Assembly (NCBI GenBank): GCA_021811565.1
Contig: JAJZOL010000026.1
Coordinates: 1-33,914 of the forward strand
DNA: 33,914 nucleotides
Direction: 5' to 3'
From: a bacterium
GTDB taxonomy: Bacteria > Armatimonadota > Chthonomonadetes > Chthonomonadales > CAJBBX01
The notes under the pieces are model-generated. The model was not told the origin of the DNA. It did no database searches and saw only the letters and a list, made by a program, of their open reading frames with translations. How positions within the stretch are numbered: the first letter of the stretch is position 1; the number at the start of each line of letters is the position of its first letter. This document shows positions 15,832 through 25,420 of this stretch, in pieces. The translations under genes and the position numbers were made by a program.

Positions 15832-18800
15832 CTAAAACTTAAAGACTCCCTCAAGAAGGTACGCGTTCGTTCGTTGATCATCCACCGACCAGGAAAATTG
15901 CAAATTATCCCGAATCCGATAGCTAGTCTTTAACTCCCAGGAGATGTTCCCTGAGTAACTTGTGGAGTTCGTACCGGTGAAAAGTCGCCAATAGCTGATG
16001 TAAAATGGTCCGAACAATTTGCGTGAAACATGGAAGGAAAATGCGTCCATGTTATTGTATTCCACCGAGATATCCTCCAACCCCAACGCTTTCCTTAATC
16101 CCATTTTTTCCAATAAACTGGGCAGATAACTATTGGAGAGAATGTCGGATAACTGTTGCCCCAGAATGCGTCCGACATCCGGATTTCTGCTGAATAACTG
16201 CTCGATGGAATTCTGACCGCCTAATAATCCCGTTATCCTCTCCTGCAATCCTTGCGGTCCTGGCGCGAGGTCCGCTGGGTCCGAACTAAACCTGAGTATC
16301 AGTCCGGATCCTGGACGTGTGTTGGATACCAACTGATTGGAAGTGGCGATAGTCAATGGGGCTCCCATATTGATGGGACCGCTAGCATCAACCGTGATAG
16401 TATACCTTTTATAAGACCCATTCACGGAAGTAGCCATCAAATGAGTATTCGCCACAAGGTTGATATTGATGCCGAGAGATGGATTTGCATAGTCTCCCAT
16501 CGCGTAGGTCGGGAACCGCAAATCCACAACACCTCCCCGTTGAATCACAAAGCGCGCCGTCGGGAACACCAATGTTCCTCGGTCAATTGTCACATGTCCG
16601 CTGAAATTCGGACGTTCCAGCGTGCCTGTCAGCATCATTGGATAGGCGGGCTCCGTGTGCACGACGGCGGATAACTGAGCGGAACTGATAGTGACGGCTT
16701 TTCCAAGTGTGATGCCCAAATGAAACACGGGTGAGAATGGCATCTCGCTCGGGGTTTTTGACGTAGCCACGATCTGCGGCATCTTGAACTCCGCTTGATT
16801 CACATGTATGTCGCCATTGATATTCGGTTTGAACAGGGTGCCGGTAATGGTGAAATTCGCGGCGGTGTCGCCTGTGACCAAGCTGCCGGAATGCAATATC
16901 GGCAAGGGTGTCTCCGCCACTACGAGGCGGGGAATGGAAATGGTCAATCCTTTTGAGTTGGCTACACCTTCATGTAATGGAATATCCCCCGACATCGTGA
17001 TCGGTTGGCTGGCTAAAAGCGTTTTCCCTGTTCCCAAATCGAAAACCTTCGTGTCGGCGCTGAAATGGTCTACGCGCAGCGAACTCCCGTCGAAACTGAA
17101 CAATGAGTTCAAATCCGTCAGCGCCGTGGACATGCCGCTTAACTGTATCTTATCCGTTGGCGACTGGGTGATTTGGAGCTGTCCGTGAATGTCCGGTTTC
17201 TTCAACGTGCCCGCCCAGTCGAAGGATGCATCAAGGTTTCCTTCCAGGACGGCGTTGGAATTCGGAAGGAAAGCGGTGAGAATGCTCAAACTCTGATTTT
17301 TTATCCTCACACTCATGTCCAGCTTTGGATCAGGAGGAATGAAAGGTGATTTCCATGAAAACTGAATGGACCCCTTGGCGGAAGCGAGGTATTCCGGCGC
17401 CGGGCGCTTCGGGTTTGAGTTTTGCCCTTTGAGTGTGATGCGTATATCGTCCGCGTTGATGCTGCCCTCTTGTAGGGTCGCTTTGGAAATGGAAATGTGG
17501 TCCACTTGAAACTCTTTGCCCGTGGCGATCTGCGGGTCTTTCCATAGAAGATGAGAGAGTTCACTGGATAGAGTCAATTTCGGTTGACTGGGATTCCCGC
17601 TTGCTTGTAAATAGATCAGATCCGCAGTTCCGGACAGGCCGCTCAGCACGGATGTGTTCGGGAACCAGCGACCCAATAACTGCAATGGAAGATTGTTAAT
17701 GCTGATATCCCCGTCGATACTTTTTGCGAAAACCATCTTTCCTTGAGCGGATATCGACGATTCCCCAGCCTGCAACTCGGCGTCGTTAAGCGCAAGGGAT
17801 CCAGGGGTGTACGTACCGGAACCCTTGAAAACGGAGATAGGTTGATTCTCCACGATTATCTGGTTGCCGTTCCATTGGAATGCGATATCAGGATGATGAT
17901 CCGTATCGGTCAGATGAGCTTGCATGGAGATATCCCCTTGCAGCGGGTTCGATAATCTGTTTAACCAATATACCAACGGGGAGTTAGGCTGACTCACGGC
18001 ATAAGGGCTGTTGACTACAAGATGACGGATCAGTTCGAACGGTATGGAATTGGCGACCAAATCCCCCTTGAAAGAGGATTTGTTAACATTGTATTCAAAA
18101 TTATCCACTTGCATCAGCGTCTTGTTGGAATTCAAGCTCTTGAGGGCTATGGCGTTGGATGTGATCTCGGTATCGTCAAAGAGTATCTTCGCAACAATAT
18201 CGCCTGGTTGTTCATCGTTAATTGTGAGTCCGGTTGTGCTTGCGTCGACTTCCCCTTGCATCCCTTTAACCGTACCGGAAACGATATTCCCCTCAAGTTT
18301 GAGTGTCCCGTTCGCCTTTCCGCTCATCACGATGTAATCCTTCATCCAAGGTTGAAAAAGCGACAGGTCAAATTGATTTAACTTGGAATTGATGATGAAG
18401 TGATTGGCTGAATCCATGCTCGCCTGAGCGTCGATGGAGGAAGATCCGATACCTGCGTGAAAAGCGGGCACGGTCAAACTTGCGCCGTTTGGAGATAATT
18501 GGTAATTCAAGGATAACGAGAGATTGTCGAATGTGAAATCGGCAAGGGTGGCATCCTTCACTATGATAACGGGCATGCTCACGTCTGGTTGAGAATAGGT
18601 GCCGGTCACCTGAAATGAGCCCTCGCTTGCGCCGCTCATCTGCCAATTTTTTCCCGCCATCTCTGCAATATCCTGTAACTCAAGCCGTTGGAAATCCCCG
18701 TTGAGATTAAGAGTCGCCTTTGAGGATAACGGATTAGTGATTACTCCTGTGATCGAGGCGATCGCAGGGAATCTCCACGCCGTGCCGTTGATAATTTTCA

Positions 18801-20826
18801 ACTCCTCCTTGCTCGCTTCGAAATCGGTCGTGAACAGATCCATCTGCACGTTATTATAGGCGAGGGAGTAGATATTGACTGTTCCGTTTAATTGGGGATC
18901 ATCCCATGTCCCCTGTATGCGAACGCCATTCAAAAACGCCTCTCCCCCAAGATTTGCTATTTTCAACGAGTTGAGAGGCGATTTGCCGTCACTTGCCTCA
19001 ACCTTCACGCCATTCTCATATTCTTGAATGAGAGATTTGATATTTATATGGTTCGCACTCGCACTCAAATCCAATATGTGAGTTTTCAGATCCACCGAAC
19101 CGAATGCGTCTATCTTTCCGTCGTTACCGCCTACATCAAGTTCGTCCACGTAAAAAATATGCCTGAAGGAGCGAAACTCCCCCTCGAAACTGTGAAGATC
19201 GTACTGATTCACGTGCAGATTGTTCGCTTGCACGTTAGCTCGAAGGCGCGGGTATTTAGAGAGGGAGTTGCCGATGAGGGCGAAGTCCGCGTTTCCGCTT
19301 CCTTGGAGTTGGACCTGGGATATGGGTAAACTCGCGAGATCCAAGTTTCGACAACTGGCGTTAACTCTATAATCAAATCCTTTGGGTTTGATAAACGCAA
19401 TCCCATTTAATACGCACGAACCCCCGAAGCATGTTCCTTTAAGCGTGACATCCAAATGGCGTTTAAACAGGTGGGCTGAAAACCGAGAGTTCGTGGCGCG
19501 ATGTCCCTGCCATGTAAGATAAGGGACTTTTGCTGACACCATGATATCAGGGTTCCGGGGGGTGCCTGCGACGACAAAATGCAACGCGCTCAATCCTATA
19601 TCGGCGTATTGATCCTTTCCTAAGGGAATGCGTCCTTGCAACGACGTATAACCTTCGGCTCCGATGATCAACGAATGCATCGGTCCGCTCAGGTTCAATT
19701 TGAAAGACCCCTTCGCTCTTGCCGTCTGCAAGGATTTGAAAGCTCCGCCTATATTAAAATCCTTGGCAAGGGAGGCGTAATTCACCGCGCTGGAGGATAT
19801 CGATCCGTGAAACTCAGGGTTTGTGAAATCCATCAAATCCCCATTCAGGTTAACGGGCATGCCTGCGAAATACGCCGAGGCGTTGCGGATATGCAGCCAG
19901 TTGTTCGCCACCTGTGTCTCTCCTGATATTCCCGTGATGCTCCGATGCATGCGACTTACGTACACATCCCCGTTCCGTATCGCGATGTCGCCTTGGATAT
20001 CAAAAGGGATCCATCCTTTCATGTTGGGAGTGCGCACAATCGAGACACTTCCCGTGGCGGTCCCATTTTGGATGTCATAACCCAATGGGAGAAATCTGTT
20101 CGCCATTATTGGGAGCGAGACATGATCGGCTTGTATATTCAACCCCAAACGTTTTATCGGAGAGAGGTAAGATCCCGATACGTGAATCGCGCCAGCCTGA
20201 CCTGAGACCACCGCGCCCGAGACATCCCAATACACTCCTCCGTCAGTGGGGAAATAAAACGCTCCGTTGATGTTTTTTACGCGAACTATGTCGGTTTGTG
20301 ACTTGCGTTGTCGATTGTGAGGGAGGGTGGCGTCCACATAGGTCAGTCTGCCATTTTGGATGTCTATCTGCGAAAAGCTCGGACGTGATTTTCGGTTTGA
20401 TTTCTTTTTGAACAGGCTTAGGAAATTCCATTTGCCAGGCTGAAGTCGTTGGATTTTCACATCGGGGTCATATACGTGAATGGTCCAGATACGGGGGATC
20501 ACCAAACTCTTTTCAAGAAAAAATCTGCGCCAATCAAAATCAAAGCTCACTCGCCGCGCCTGCACCATTGTTCCGCTTTGACGGATTGTTTTGCCTTCGG
20601 CTATTTGGATATGATCGATCACGACATCGCCGTTTCGGGTCGTGATTTTGCCGATACGCACCTCATGCCCGAGGTATTGAGTGGCTTCCGACGCAAGGAT
20701 TCCGCCTATATGGGTTTCAGCAATTGTGAGGAATCGTAGAATCACATCTCCGCTTATTATAACTAAGCAAAGAAAAGGTGCGACCGAGATCGTCAAAACG
20801 AAAATTCGGTGGATGATACGAGACAT
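15832..20826 (-). CDS. tamB: TamB-like translocation and assembly module protein (DUF490)
   Basis: A 1664-aa AsmA/TamB-superfamily protein, expected to be anchored in the inner membrane and to span the periplasm as a beta-taco bridge. A single N-terminal hydrophobic segment (IFVLTISVAPFLCLVIISGDVILRF) is followed by an AsmA-like start and about 1200 residues of repetitive beta-rich sequence (recurring GSVDLKTHILDLSA, GNPSQPKLTLS, GTLFKPNINGDIHVN-type strands). The C-terminal 370 or so residues match the TamB/DUF490 domain (GHVTIDRGTLVFPTARFVIQRGGVVDLRFP; SVEYNNMDAFSFHVSRKLFGPFYISY; final WSVDDQRTNAYLLEGVFKF). It is longer than E. coli TamB (1259 aa). The partner Omp85 is presumably the BamA encoded two genes downstream, since no TamA is seen. 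It starts 35 bp after lipA. Confidence 0.9.
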   Translation of the reverse strand: MSRIIHRIFVLTISVAPFLCLVIISGDVILRFLTIAETHIGGILASEATQYLGHEVRIGKITTRNGDVVIDHIQIAEGKTIRQSGTMVQARRVSFDFDWRRFFLEKSLVIPRIWTIHVYDPDVKIQRLQPGKWNFLSLFKKKSNRKSRPSFSQIDIQNGRLTYVDATLPHNRQRKSQTDIVRVKNINGAFYFPTDGGVYWDVSGAVVSGQAGAIHVSGSYLSPIKRLGLNIQADHVSLPIMANRFLPLGYDIQNGTATGSVSIVRTPNMKGWIPFDIQGDIAIRNGDVYVSRMHRSITGISGETQVANNWLHIRNASAYFAGMPVNLNGDLMDFTNPEFHGSISSSAVNYASLAKDFNIGGAFKSLQTARAKGSFKLNLSGPMHSLIIGAEGYTSLQGRIPLGKDQYADIGLSALHFVVAGTPRNPDIMVSAKVPYLTWQGHRATNSRFSAHLFKRHLDVTLKGTCFGGSCVLNGIAFIKPKGFDYRVNASCRNLDLASLPISQVQLQGSGNADFALIGNSLSKYPRLRANVQANNLHVNQYDLHSFEGEFRSFRHIFYVDELDVGGNDGKIDAFGSVDLKTHILDLSASANHINIKSLIQEYENGVKVEASDGKSPLNSLKIANLGGEAFLNGVRIQGTWDDPQLNGTVNIYSLAYNNVQMDLFTTDFEASKEELKIINGTAWRFPAIASITGVITNPLSSKATLNLNGDFQRLELQDIAEMAGKNWQMSGASEGSFQVTGTYSQPDVSMPVIIVKDATLADFTFDNLSLSLNYQLSPNGASLTVPAFHAGIGSSSIDAQASMDSANHFIINSKLNQFDLSLFQPWMKDYIVMSGKANGTLKLEGNIVSGTVKGMQGEVDASTTGLTINDEQPGDIVAKILFDDTEITSNAIALKSLNSNKTLMQVDNFEYNVNKSSFKGDLVANSIPFELIRHLVVNSPYAVSQPNSPLVYWLNRLSNPLQGDISMQAHLTDTDHHPDIAFQWNGNQIIVENQPISVFKGSGTYTPGSLALNDAELQAGESSISAQGKMVFAKSIDGDISINNLPLQLLGRWFPNTSVLSGLSGTADLIYLQASGNPSQPKLTLSSELSHLLWKDPQIATGKEFQVDHISISKATLQEGSINADDIRITLKGQNSNPKRPAPEYLASAKGSIQFSWKSPFIPPDPKLDMSVRIKNQSLSILTAFLPNSNAVLEGNLDASFDWAGTLKKPDIHGQLQITQSPTDKIQLSGMSTALTDLNSLFSFDGSSLRVDHFSADTKVFDLGTGKTLLASQPITMSGDIPLHEGVANSKGLTISIPRLVVAETPLPILHSGSLVTGDTAANFTITGTLFKPNINGDIHVNQAEFKMPQIVATSKTPSEMPFSPVFHLGITLGKAVTISSAQLSAVVHTEPAYPMMLTGTLERPNFSGHVTIDRGTLVFPTARFVIQRGGVVDLRFPTYAMGDYANPSLGININLVANTHLMATSVNGSYKRYTITVDASGPINMGAPLTIATSNQLVSNTRPGSGLILRFSSDPADLAPGPQGLQERITGLLGGQNSIEQLFSRNPDVGRILGQQLSDILSNSYLPSLLEKMGLRKALGLEDISVEYNNMDAFSFHVSRKLFGPFYISYWRLFTGTNSTSYSGNISWELKTSYRIRDNLQFSWSVDDQRTNAYLLEGVFKF

Positions 20827-20861
20827 GATTACCAGTCGATCAATCCGATAGTAGGGATGAG

Positions 20862-21767
20862 TTATGCGCTTACCGCGTTTGGCAACTCATCGGAATCCCC
20901 CAGTCGTTCCTTCATTATTTGACGAGAGAAGGCGATTGCGTTGTAGCTGCTTCTTACGAAAGGTCCGGAAGCCACGAATAAAAATCCCAATTTCATCCCT
21001 TCCGCCTCCAATTCGGCGAAATAGGTCGGGTCAGCGTATTCCAGCACGGGCAGATGATGCGTGGTGGGGCGGATGTATTGCCCTATGGTCAAGGCGTCCA
21101 CGTTATGCTCCCTCAAGTCCGATAGCGCGTCCATTATCTCCTGATGTGTTTCGCCTAATCCAAGCATGATGCCGGATTTCGTGTAGATCGAATCGTCCAT
21201 CATTTTCACGGTTTTCAAAGTCTGAAGAGAGCGACGGTATTTGGCTTGGGGGCGAACGGACGGGGATAGTCGTTCAACCGTTTCAATATTATGATTGAAT
21301 ATATCGGGATGCGCCTCCACAACCGTTTGGATGCACTCCTCCTTGCCTTTGAAATCCGGGGTGAGGACCTCAATGATGGCGCGAGGCAATTTCGCCCTGA
21401 TGGCGCGAATGGTGGCCGCGAAATGCGCGGCTCCGTCATCCTGCAAATCATCGCGGGCGACCGAGGTCACCACGACATGCTTCAACCCCATTTCAGCGGC
21501 GATATCCGCCACCCGGGAGGGTTCCTCTTCGTCGGGCGCGAACGGTTTGCCCGTTTTTATGGCGCAAAAGCCGCAATTTCGGGTGCATATGTCTCCGAGG
21601 ATCATGAACGTAGCCGTCTTGCGCGACCAGCACTCTCCTAAATTGGGGCACTTGGCGCTTTCGCACACGGTGTGCAAGTGCGCGTGTCTCATCATCCCCT
21701 CAACCTCTCGCACTGATTCGGGGCGAGTGGTTCGTTTTGTCAGCCATGAAGGCAAACTTCGATTCAA
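20862..21767 (-). CDS. lipA: Lipoyl synthase
   Basis: Radical SAM enzyme that inserts two sulfurs into protein-bound octanoyl groups. The auxiliary cluster cysteines are C35, C40 and C46 (CESAKCPNLGEC) and the SAM cluster cysteines are C61, C65 and C68 (CTRNCGFC). The C-terminal RSSYNA motif, whose serine ligates the auxiliary cluster, is intact. The 301-aa length is normal. It uses a TTG start with AAGGGTGAT about ten bases upstream; the next Met is too far into the fold. It is the first gene of the long minus-strand run, behind a recognisable promoter. No lipB or other lipoate gene is adjacent, which makes its linkage to outer-membrane genes unusual. Confidence 0.96.
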   Translation of the reverse strand: MNRSLPSWLTKRTTRPESVREVEGMMRHAHLHTVCESAKCPNLGECWSRKTATFMILGDICTRNCGFCAIKTGKPFAPDEEEPSRVADIAAEMGLKHVVVTSVARDDLQDDGAAHFAATIRAIRAKLPRAIIEVLTPDFKGKEECIQTVVEAHPDIFNHNIETVERLSPSVRPQAKYRRSLQTLKTVKMMDDSIYTKSGIMLGLGETHQEIMDALSDLREHNVDALTIGQYIRPTTHHLPVLEYADPTYFAELEAEGMKLGFLFVASGPFVRSSYNAIAFSRQIMKERLGDSDELPNAVSA

Positions 21768-21794
21768 AGCGGATCACCCTTATTTCTTATTGAC

Positions 21795-21814
21795 GTAAAC
21801 TTTTTTAAGTTTAC
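21795..21814. promoter_or_regulatory. Perfect palindrome over the lipA -10 (candidate operator)
   Basis: GTAAACTT-TTTT-AAGTTTAC: eight-base arms with a four-base spacer, overlapping the -10 and presumed start of transcription of the lipA promoter. The position fits a repressor operator. A short hairpin in the 5' end of the mRNA is the alternative. Confidence 0.5.
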
Positions 21815-21836
21815 CGGATTTCCCCCTTCCGGTCAA
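21808..21836 (-). promoter_or_regulatory. Probable promoter of the lipA-tamB-bamA-lpx run
   Basis: On the minus strand: TTGACC, 17-base spacer, TAAACT, about 40 bases upstream of the lipA TTG. A 6-bp inverted repeat (ACCGGA/TCCGGT) fills the spacer. This is the best sigma-70-type promoter found for the whole block. Confidence 0.6.
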
Positions 21837-21981
21837 GTTTATAGGGGTGATGAGCTTATCAAACGCGAATGCATGCCCTAAGAGCCCAACGTCGTTATCC
21901 TCGCTCGCATCGGTGCAAACGGTTATCGCTCATGGAAACAGTCAATCCTGTTTGATTATCTCGTATATGGCATTTCAACGG

Positions 21982-22068
21982 AGGTAAATGCAAAATTCAG
22001 GAAATGTGGCTATTATCGATCATTTCACTTTCGGTGAAATACTTGGAAATCGAATTTTGCAATTACCT
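21982..22068. repeat. Structured repeat element, copy upstream of lipA
   Basis: An 87-base element closed by a 17-position stem with one mismatch: AGGTAAATGCAAAATTC (21982-21998) against GAATTTTGCAATTACCT (22052-22068). Inside it is a second perfect hairpin, ATTTCAC-TTTCG-GTGAAAT (22022-22040). The core GTGGCTATTATCGATCATTT (22006-22025) recurs at 6086 upstream of msbA, and TATCGCTCAT of the msbA copy recurs at 21924. It lies in the 523-bp divergent gap, about 170 bp upstream of the lipA promoter. Confidence 0.6.
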
Positions 22069-22290
22069 GAACAATTAGATTTTTAGGACTCCTTCCAATG
22101 GTTACGGGTATAATCATTTGGGTATGATAATCTGTTGGCGTAACCGCAAAAAGTTTGGTTGCGGAGGCTCCAATTTCCCTCATATCCGCATAAATTGAGA
22201 ACCAATCAAATCCTCCGCCTCGCCTGCCCGCGCGACTGAGACAGACATAGGACAGACCCGGCGGCGGGAGGAAATCGAGGAGAATCTTTA
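22069..22290 (+). promoter_or_regulatory. Promoter/leader region of the acyl-CoA synthetase gene
   Basis: Contains a perfect TATAAT at 22109-22114 and a TATGAT at 22123-22128, neither with a convincing -35. The leader has inverted repeats: CCGCAA...TTGCGG (around 22145-22165), and GCGGAGG (near 22160) that could pair with CCTCCGC (near 22212). AGGAG precedes the ATG at 22291 by seven to eight bases. No known riboswitch was recognised. Confidence 0.35.
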
Positions 22291-25035
22291 ATGGACAAAC
22301 CGTACAAACCTAACGCCGAGCGACCTAACGGTATTTTTCATCTCCGCAGTCACCCCTTGGATGTCTTCTTCAAGCCGGAGAGCGTTGCCGTTATTGGCGC
22401 GACGGAGAACCCGGGAAGCGTGGGCAGAACTCTGCTTTGGAACCTTATCAGCACCCCGTTCGGGGGAACCGTATATCCCGTAAATCCCAAACGCGCAAGC
22501 GTCCTCGGTATCAAGGCGTATCCCAGCATCGCAGAAGTGCCCGAAGTGGTGGATTTGGCGGTGGTGATAACACCAGCCAAAACCGTTCCGGGCGTCATTC
22601 GAGAGTGCGTGCAGGCTGGCGTCAAAGGGGCGATCGTTATTTCCGCTGGCTTCAAGGAGCTTGGACCTCAAGGAGCAGCGCTAGAACAGCAGGTGCTGGA
22701 AGAGGCGCGCAAGGGGAACATGCGCATTGTGGGTCCGAACTGCCTCGGGGTGATGTGCCCCGTATCCGGGGTGAACGCCACTTTCGCACCGGCTATGGCA
22801 CTCACCGGCAACGTGGGCTTTATCAGCCAGAGCGGCGCCCTCTGCACCTCCGTTTTAGACTGGAGCCTGAGCGCACAGGTCGGATTCAGCGCTTTCGTAT
22901 CCGTAGGCTCCATGGCGGATGTGGGGTGGGGCGACCTCATTAACTATCTGGGTGATGACCCGCGCACTTCCAGCATCGTGATCTACATGGAGAGCATCGG
23001 AGACGCCCGCTCCTTCCTATCCGCTGCGAGAGAGGTGGCGCTGACCAAGCCGATCATCGTGATCAAAGCCGGAAGAACCGCCGCTGCGGCGAAGGCGGCC
23101 GCTTCCCATACCGGCTCGATGACCGGTTCCGACGCCGTGCTCGAAGCCGCCTTCCGCAGGTGTGGCGTGCTTCGAGTGAACGAGATATCCGATCTGTTCA
23201 ACATGGCGACCATTCTCGCCCGTCAACCGCGGCCTAAGGGACCCAAGCTTACGGTAATCACCAACGCAGGCGGCCCCGGGGTTCTCGCAACGGACGAACT
23301 GATCACATCGGGCGGCGAACTGGCTCCCATCACCGAGGAAACCATCAACAAGCTGAACGAGTTTCTGCCCGGTCCTTGGAGCCACGGCAACCCCATCGAC
23401 GTTTTGGGAGACGCCTTGCCGGATCGTTATGCGAAGTCCGTGGAGATCGCCGCCAACGATCCCAACACCGACGGTCTGCTTGTAATCCTTACGCCGCAGT
23501 CCATGACCGACGCCACCGGCACGGCGGAGCAGCTCCGCCCGTTCTCCCATCTGCCGAACAAACCGATCCTGGCGAGCTGGATCGGTGGCCCGCTTGTCGC
23601 ACACGGCGCCGAGATCCTCACTCGTCAAGGCATCCCCAATTTCGCCTATCCGGACGCAGCCGCGCGCGCTTTCAACTACATGTGGAAATACAGCTACAAT
23701 CTGAACGGATTGTATCAAACGCCGGAAAGCAACGAAATCGCCGGGGAGGGGGCTCCGGATCGGGATGAAGCCGCCAAGATCATCGAGAGGACGAGGAAGG
23801 ATGGACGCACGATCCTCACGGAGTTTGAATCCAAGGAGCTGCTGGCGTCTTACGGCATTCCAATCGTGAAAACGATCGTTGCAACCGACGAGGACGCCGC
23901 GATAAAGGCGGCGGAGGAGATCGGATACCCTGTAGTGCTGAAACTCTTCTCCGAGACGATCACGCACAAAACCGATGTCGGCGGCGTGAAGCTGAATCTG
24001 CTGGACGAGGACGGCGTTAAACGGGCGTTCAACGCAATTAAGACGAGCGTAACCGAAAAAGCCGGCGCCGAGCATTTTCAAGGGGTTACGGTTCAGAAGA
24101 TGGTCAAGCTCGAAGGGTATGAAATCATCCTCGGCGCCAGTGTCGATCCGCAATTCGGCCCCGTGCTGCTATTCGGCTCCGGCGGGCAGTTGGTGGAGGT
24201 GTACAAGGACAGCTCCTTGTCGCTGCCTCCGCTCAACACAACGCTCGCCCGGAGGATGATGGAGCAAACGAAGATATACAAGGCTCTGCAGGGGGTTCGC
24301 GGACGCAAGCCTTGCGACTTGGACCTGCTGGATCAGATACTGGTTCGCTTCAGCCAGTTGGTGGTCGAACAGAGATGGATCAAGGAGATCGACATCAACC
24401 CGATCCTTGCATCCGCTGACGCCATCATCGCACTGGACGCCCGCGTGGTGGTGTATGACAAGGACACACCCGAGGAGAAGCTTCCCAAGCTCGCTATCAG
24501 ACCCTATCCCATTCAGTACATCAAGGATTGGACCATGCCTGACGGCGCGGTTGCGACCATCCGACCGATTCGCGCATCCGACGAGCCGTTGCTGGTGAAA
24601 TTCCATGAAAACCTTTCTGAAACCACCGTTTACAAGCGCTACCTTCATGTGATAAAGCTGAGCCAGCGTGTGGCGCATGAAAGACTGACGCGAATCTGCT
24701 TCAACGATTACGATCGCGAGATCGCGTTGGTCGCCGATTATCGCCACCATGAAACGGGCGAGCATATGGTTCTCGGCGTGGCTCGCATGAGCAAAATACA
24801 CGGCACCGAGGATGCGGAATTCTCCATCGTGGTGGAGGACGAGTATCAATGCTGCGGAATGGGGACGGAGATGCTGAGCAGACTCATTCAAATCGCCAAG
24901 GATGAAAAGATTCAACGCCTGACCGCAACGATCCTCATGGATAATCTGCCAATGCAGAAGGTGTGCAAGAAACTCGGCTTTACGATAGAGCATTCTCCTG
25001 GCGAGGAGACCGTAAGCGCATTCCTTAATCTCTGA
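22291..25035 (+). CDS. ADP-forming acyl-CoA synthetase fused to GNAT acetyltransferase (Pat/PatZ-like)
   Basis: A 914-aa protein with the domain order CoA-binding (about 25-155), two ligase CoA-binding modules (about 160-470), ATP-grasp (about 500-715) and a C-terminal GNAT (about 735-912). The synthetase part converts an acyl-CoA plus ADP and phosphate to acid, CoA and ATP, or the reverse. The fusion resembles the protein lysine acetyltransferases Pat/PatZ that acetylate acetyl-CoA synthetase. The phosphohistidine motif ASHTGS (H273) and the second histidine motif HKTDVGGV (H559) are both intact, so unlike the degenerate E. coli/Salmonella Pat synthetase domain this one may be catalytic. The GNAT acetyl-CoA loop is [15 protein letters not shown] supports the start. 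The gene stands alone and ends at a strong terminator. Confidence 0.9.
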   Translation: MDKPYKPNAERPNGIFHLRSHPLDVFFKPESVAVIGATENPGSVGRTLLWNLISTPFGGTVYPVNPKRASVLGIKAYPSIAEVPEVVDLAVVITPAKTVPGVIRECVQAGVKGAIVISAGFKELGPQGAALEQQVLEEARKGNMRIVGPNCLGVMCPVSGVNATFAPAMALTGNVGFISQSGALCTSVLDWSLSAQVGFSAFVSVGSMADVGWGDLINYLGDDPRTSSIVIYMESIGDARSFLSAAREVALTKPIIVIKAGRTAAAAKAAASHTGSMTGSDAVLEAAFRRCGVLRVNEISDLFNMATILARQPRPKGPKLTVITNAGGPGVLATDELITSGGELAPITEETINKLNEFLPGPWSHGNPIDVLGDALPDRYAKSVEIAANDPNTDGLLVILTPQSMTDATGTAEQLRPFSHLPNKPILASWIGGPLVAHGAEILTRQGIPNFAYPDAAARAFNYMWKYSYNLNGLYQTPESNEIAGEGAPDRDEAAKIIERTRKDGRTILTEFESKELLASYGIPIVKTIVATDEDAAIKAAEEIGYPVVLKLFSETITHKTDVGGVKLNLLDEDGVKRAFNAIKTSVTEKAGAEHFQGVTVQKMVKLEGYEIILGASVDPQFGPVLLFGSGGQLVEVYKDSSLSLPPLNTTLARRMMEQTKIYKALQGVRGRKPCDLDLLDQILVRFSQLVVEQRWIKEIDINPILASADAIIALDARVVVYDKDTPEEKLPKLAIRPYPIQYIKDWTMPDGAVATIRPIRASDEPLLVKFHENLSETTVYKRYLHVIKLSQRVAHERLTRICFNDYDREIALVADYRHHETGEHMVLGVARMSKIHGTEDAEFSIVVEDEYQCCGMGTEMLSRLIQIAKDEKIQRLTATILMDNLPMQKVCKKLGFTIEHSPGEETVSAFLNL

Positions 25036-25101
25036 AGGCTCGCAATACCATTCAAGGAGACAAGGAAAACAGCTTAGTCCCATGTTTTGGGATTATTTAA
25101 C

Positions 25102-25137
25102 CGCCTCTTCGATATGACTTCGGAGAGGCGATTTTTT
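25102..25137 (+). terminator. Rho-independent terminator
   Basis: CGCCTCTTCG and CGGAGAGGCG form a 10-bp stem (one G-U) with a nine-base loop, followed by ATTTTTT. It lies 66 bases after the synthetase stop. Confidence 0.85.
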
Positions 25138-25420
25138 ATGCGTGCGGATGATAGAATCGTCCGTAAGCGGTGATTACGATCATTCGAAAAAAGCGTATAA
25201 TATTGATACCGAGGCGATTGCTAAATTCGGAATGCGAGAGGAATAACGCCTTTCGGATATTCGAGGACAACTCTGAAACGCGCAACTCGTAAAACCTGAG
25301 ATCACTTTGATTACGGGCATCGGAAAAGTTGGATGGTTTTGCGAGGGATACACCGGAGAAGCTGGAACCGGAAAATGAGTTGCGAAGCGCTTGAGGTTGC
25401 GGTAAAGCGGAGGGGGAGCG
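25138..25420. other. Intergenic region upstream of the TPR gene
   Basis: No gene was recognised in these 283 bases. A perfect TATAAT at 25196-25201 could be the -10 of a promoter for the TPR/zinc-ribbon gene, but the -35 is poor. The two minus-strand ORFs in the track here look random. Confidence 0.3.

Noticed and set aside
23017-24153. 378-aa minus-strand ORF
   Set aside because: Antisense shadow of the acyl-CoA synthetase; no family motifs, and the plus frame is clearly coding.
24169-25083. 304-aa minus-strand ORF
   Set aside because: Antisense of the ATP-grasp and GNAT parts of the synthetase.
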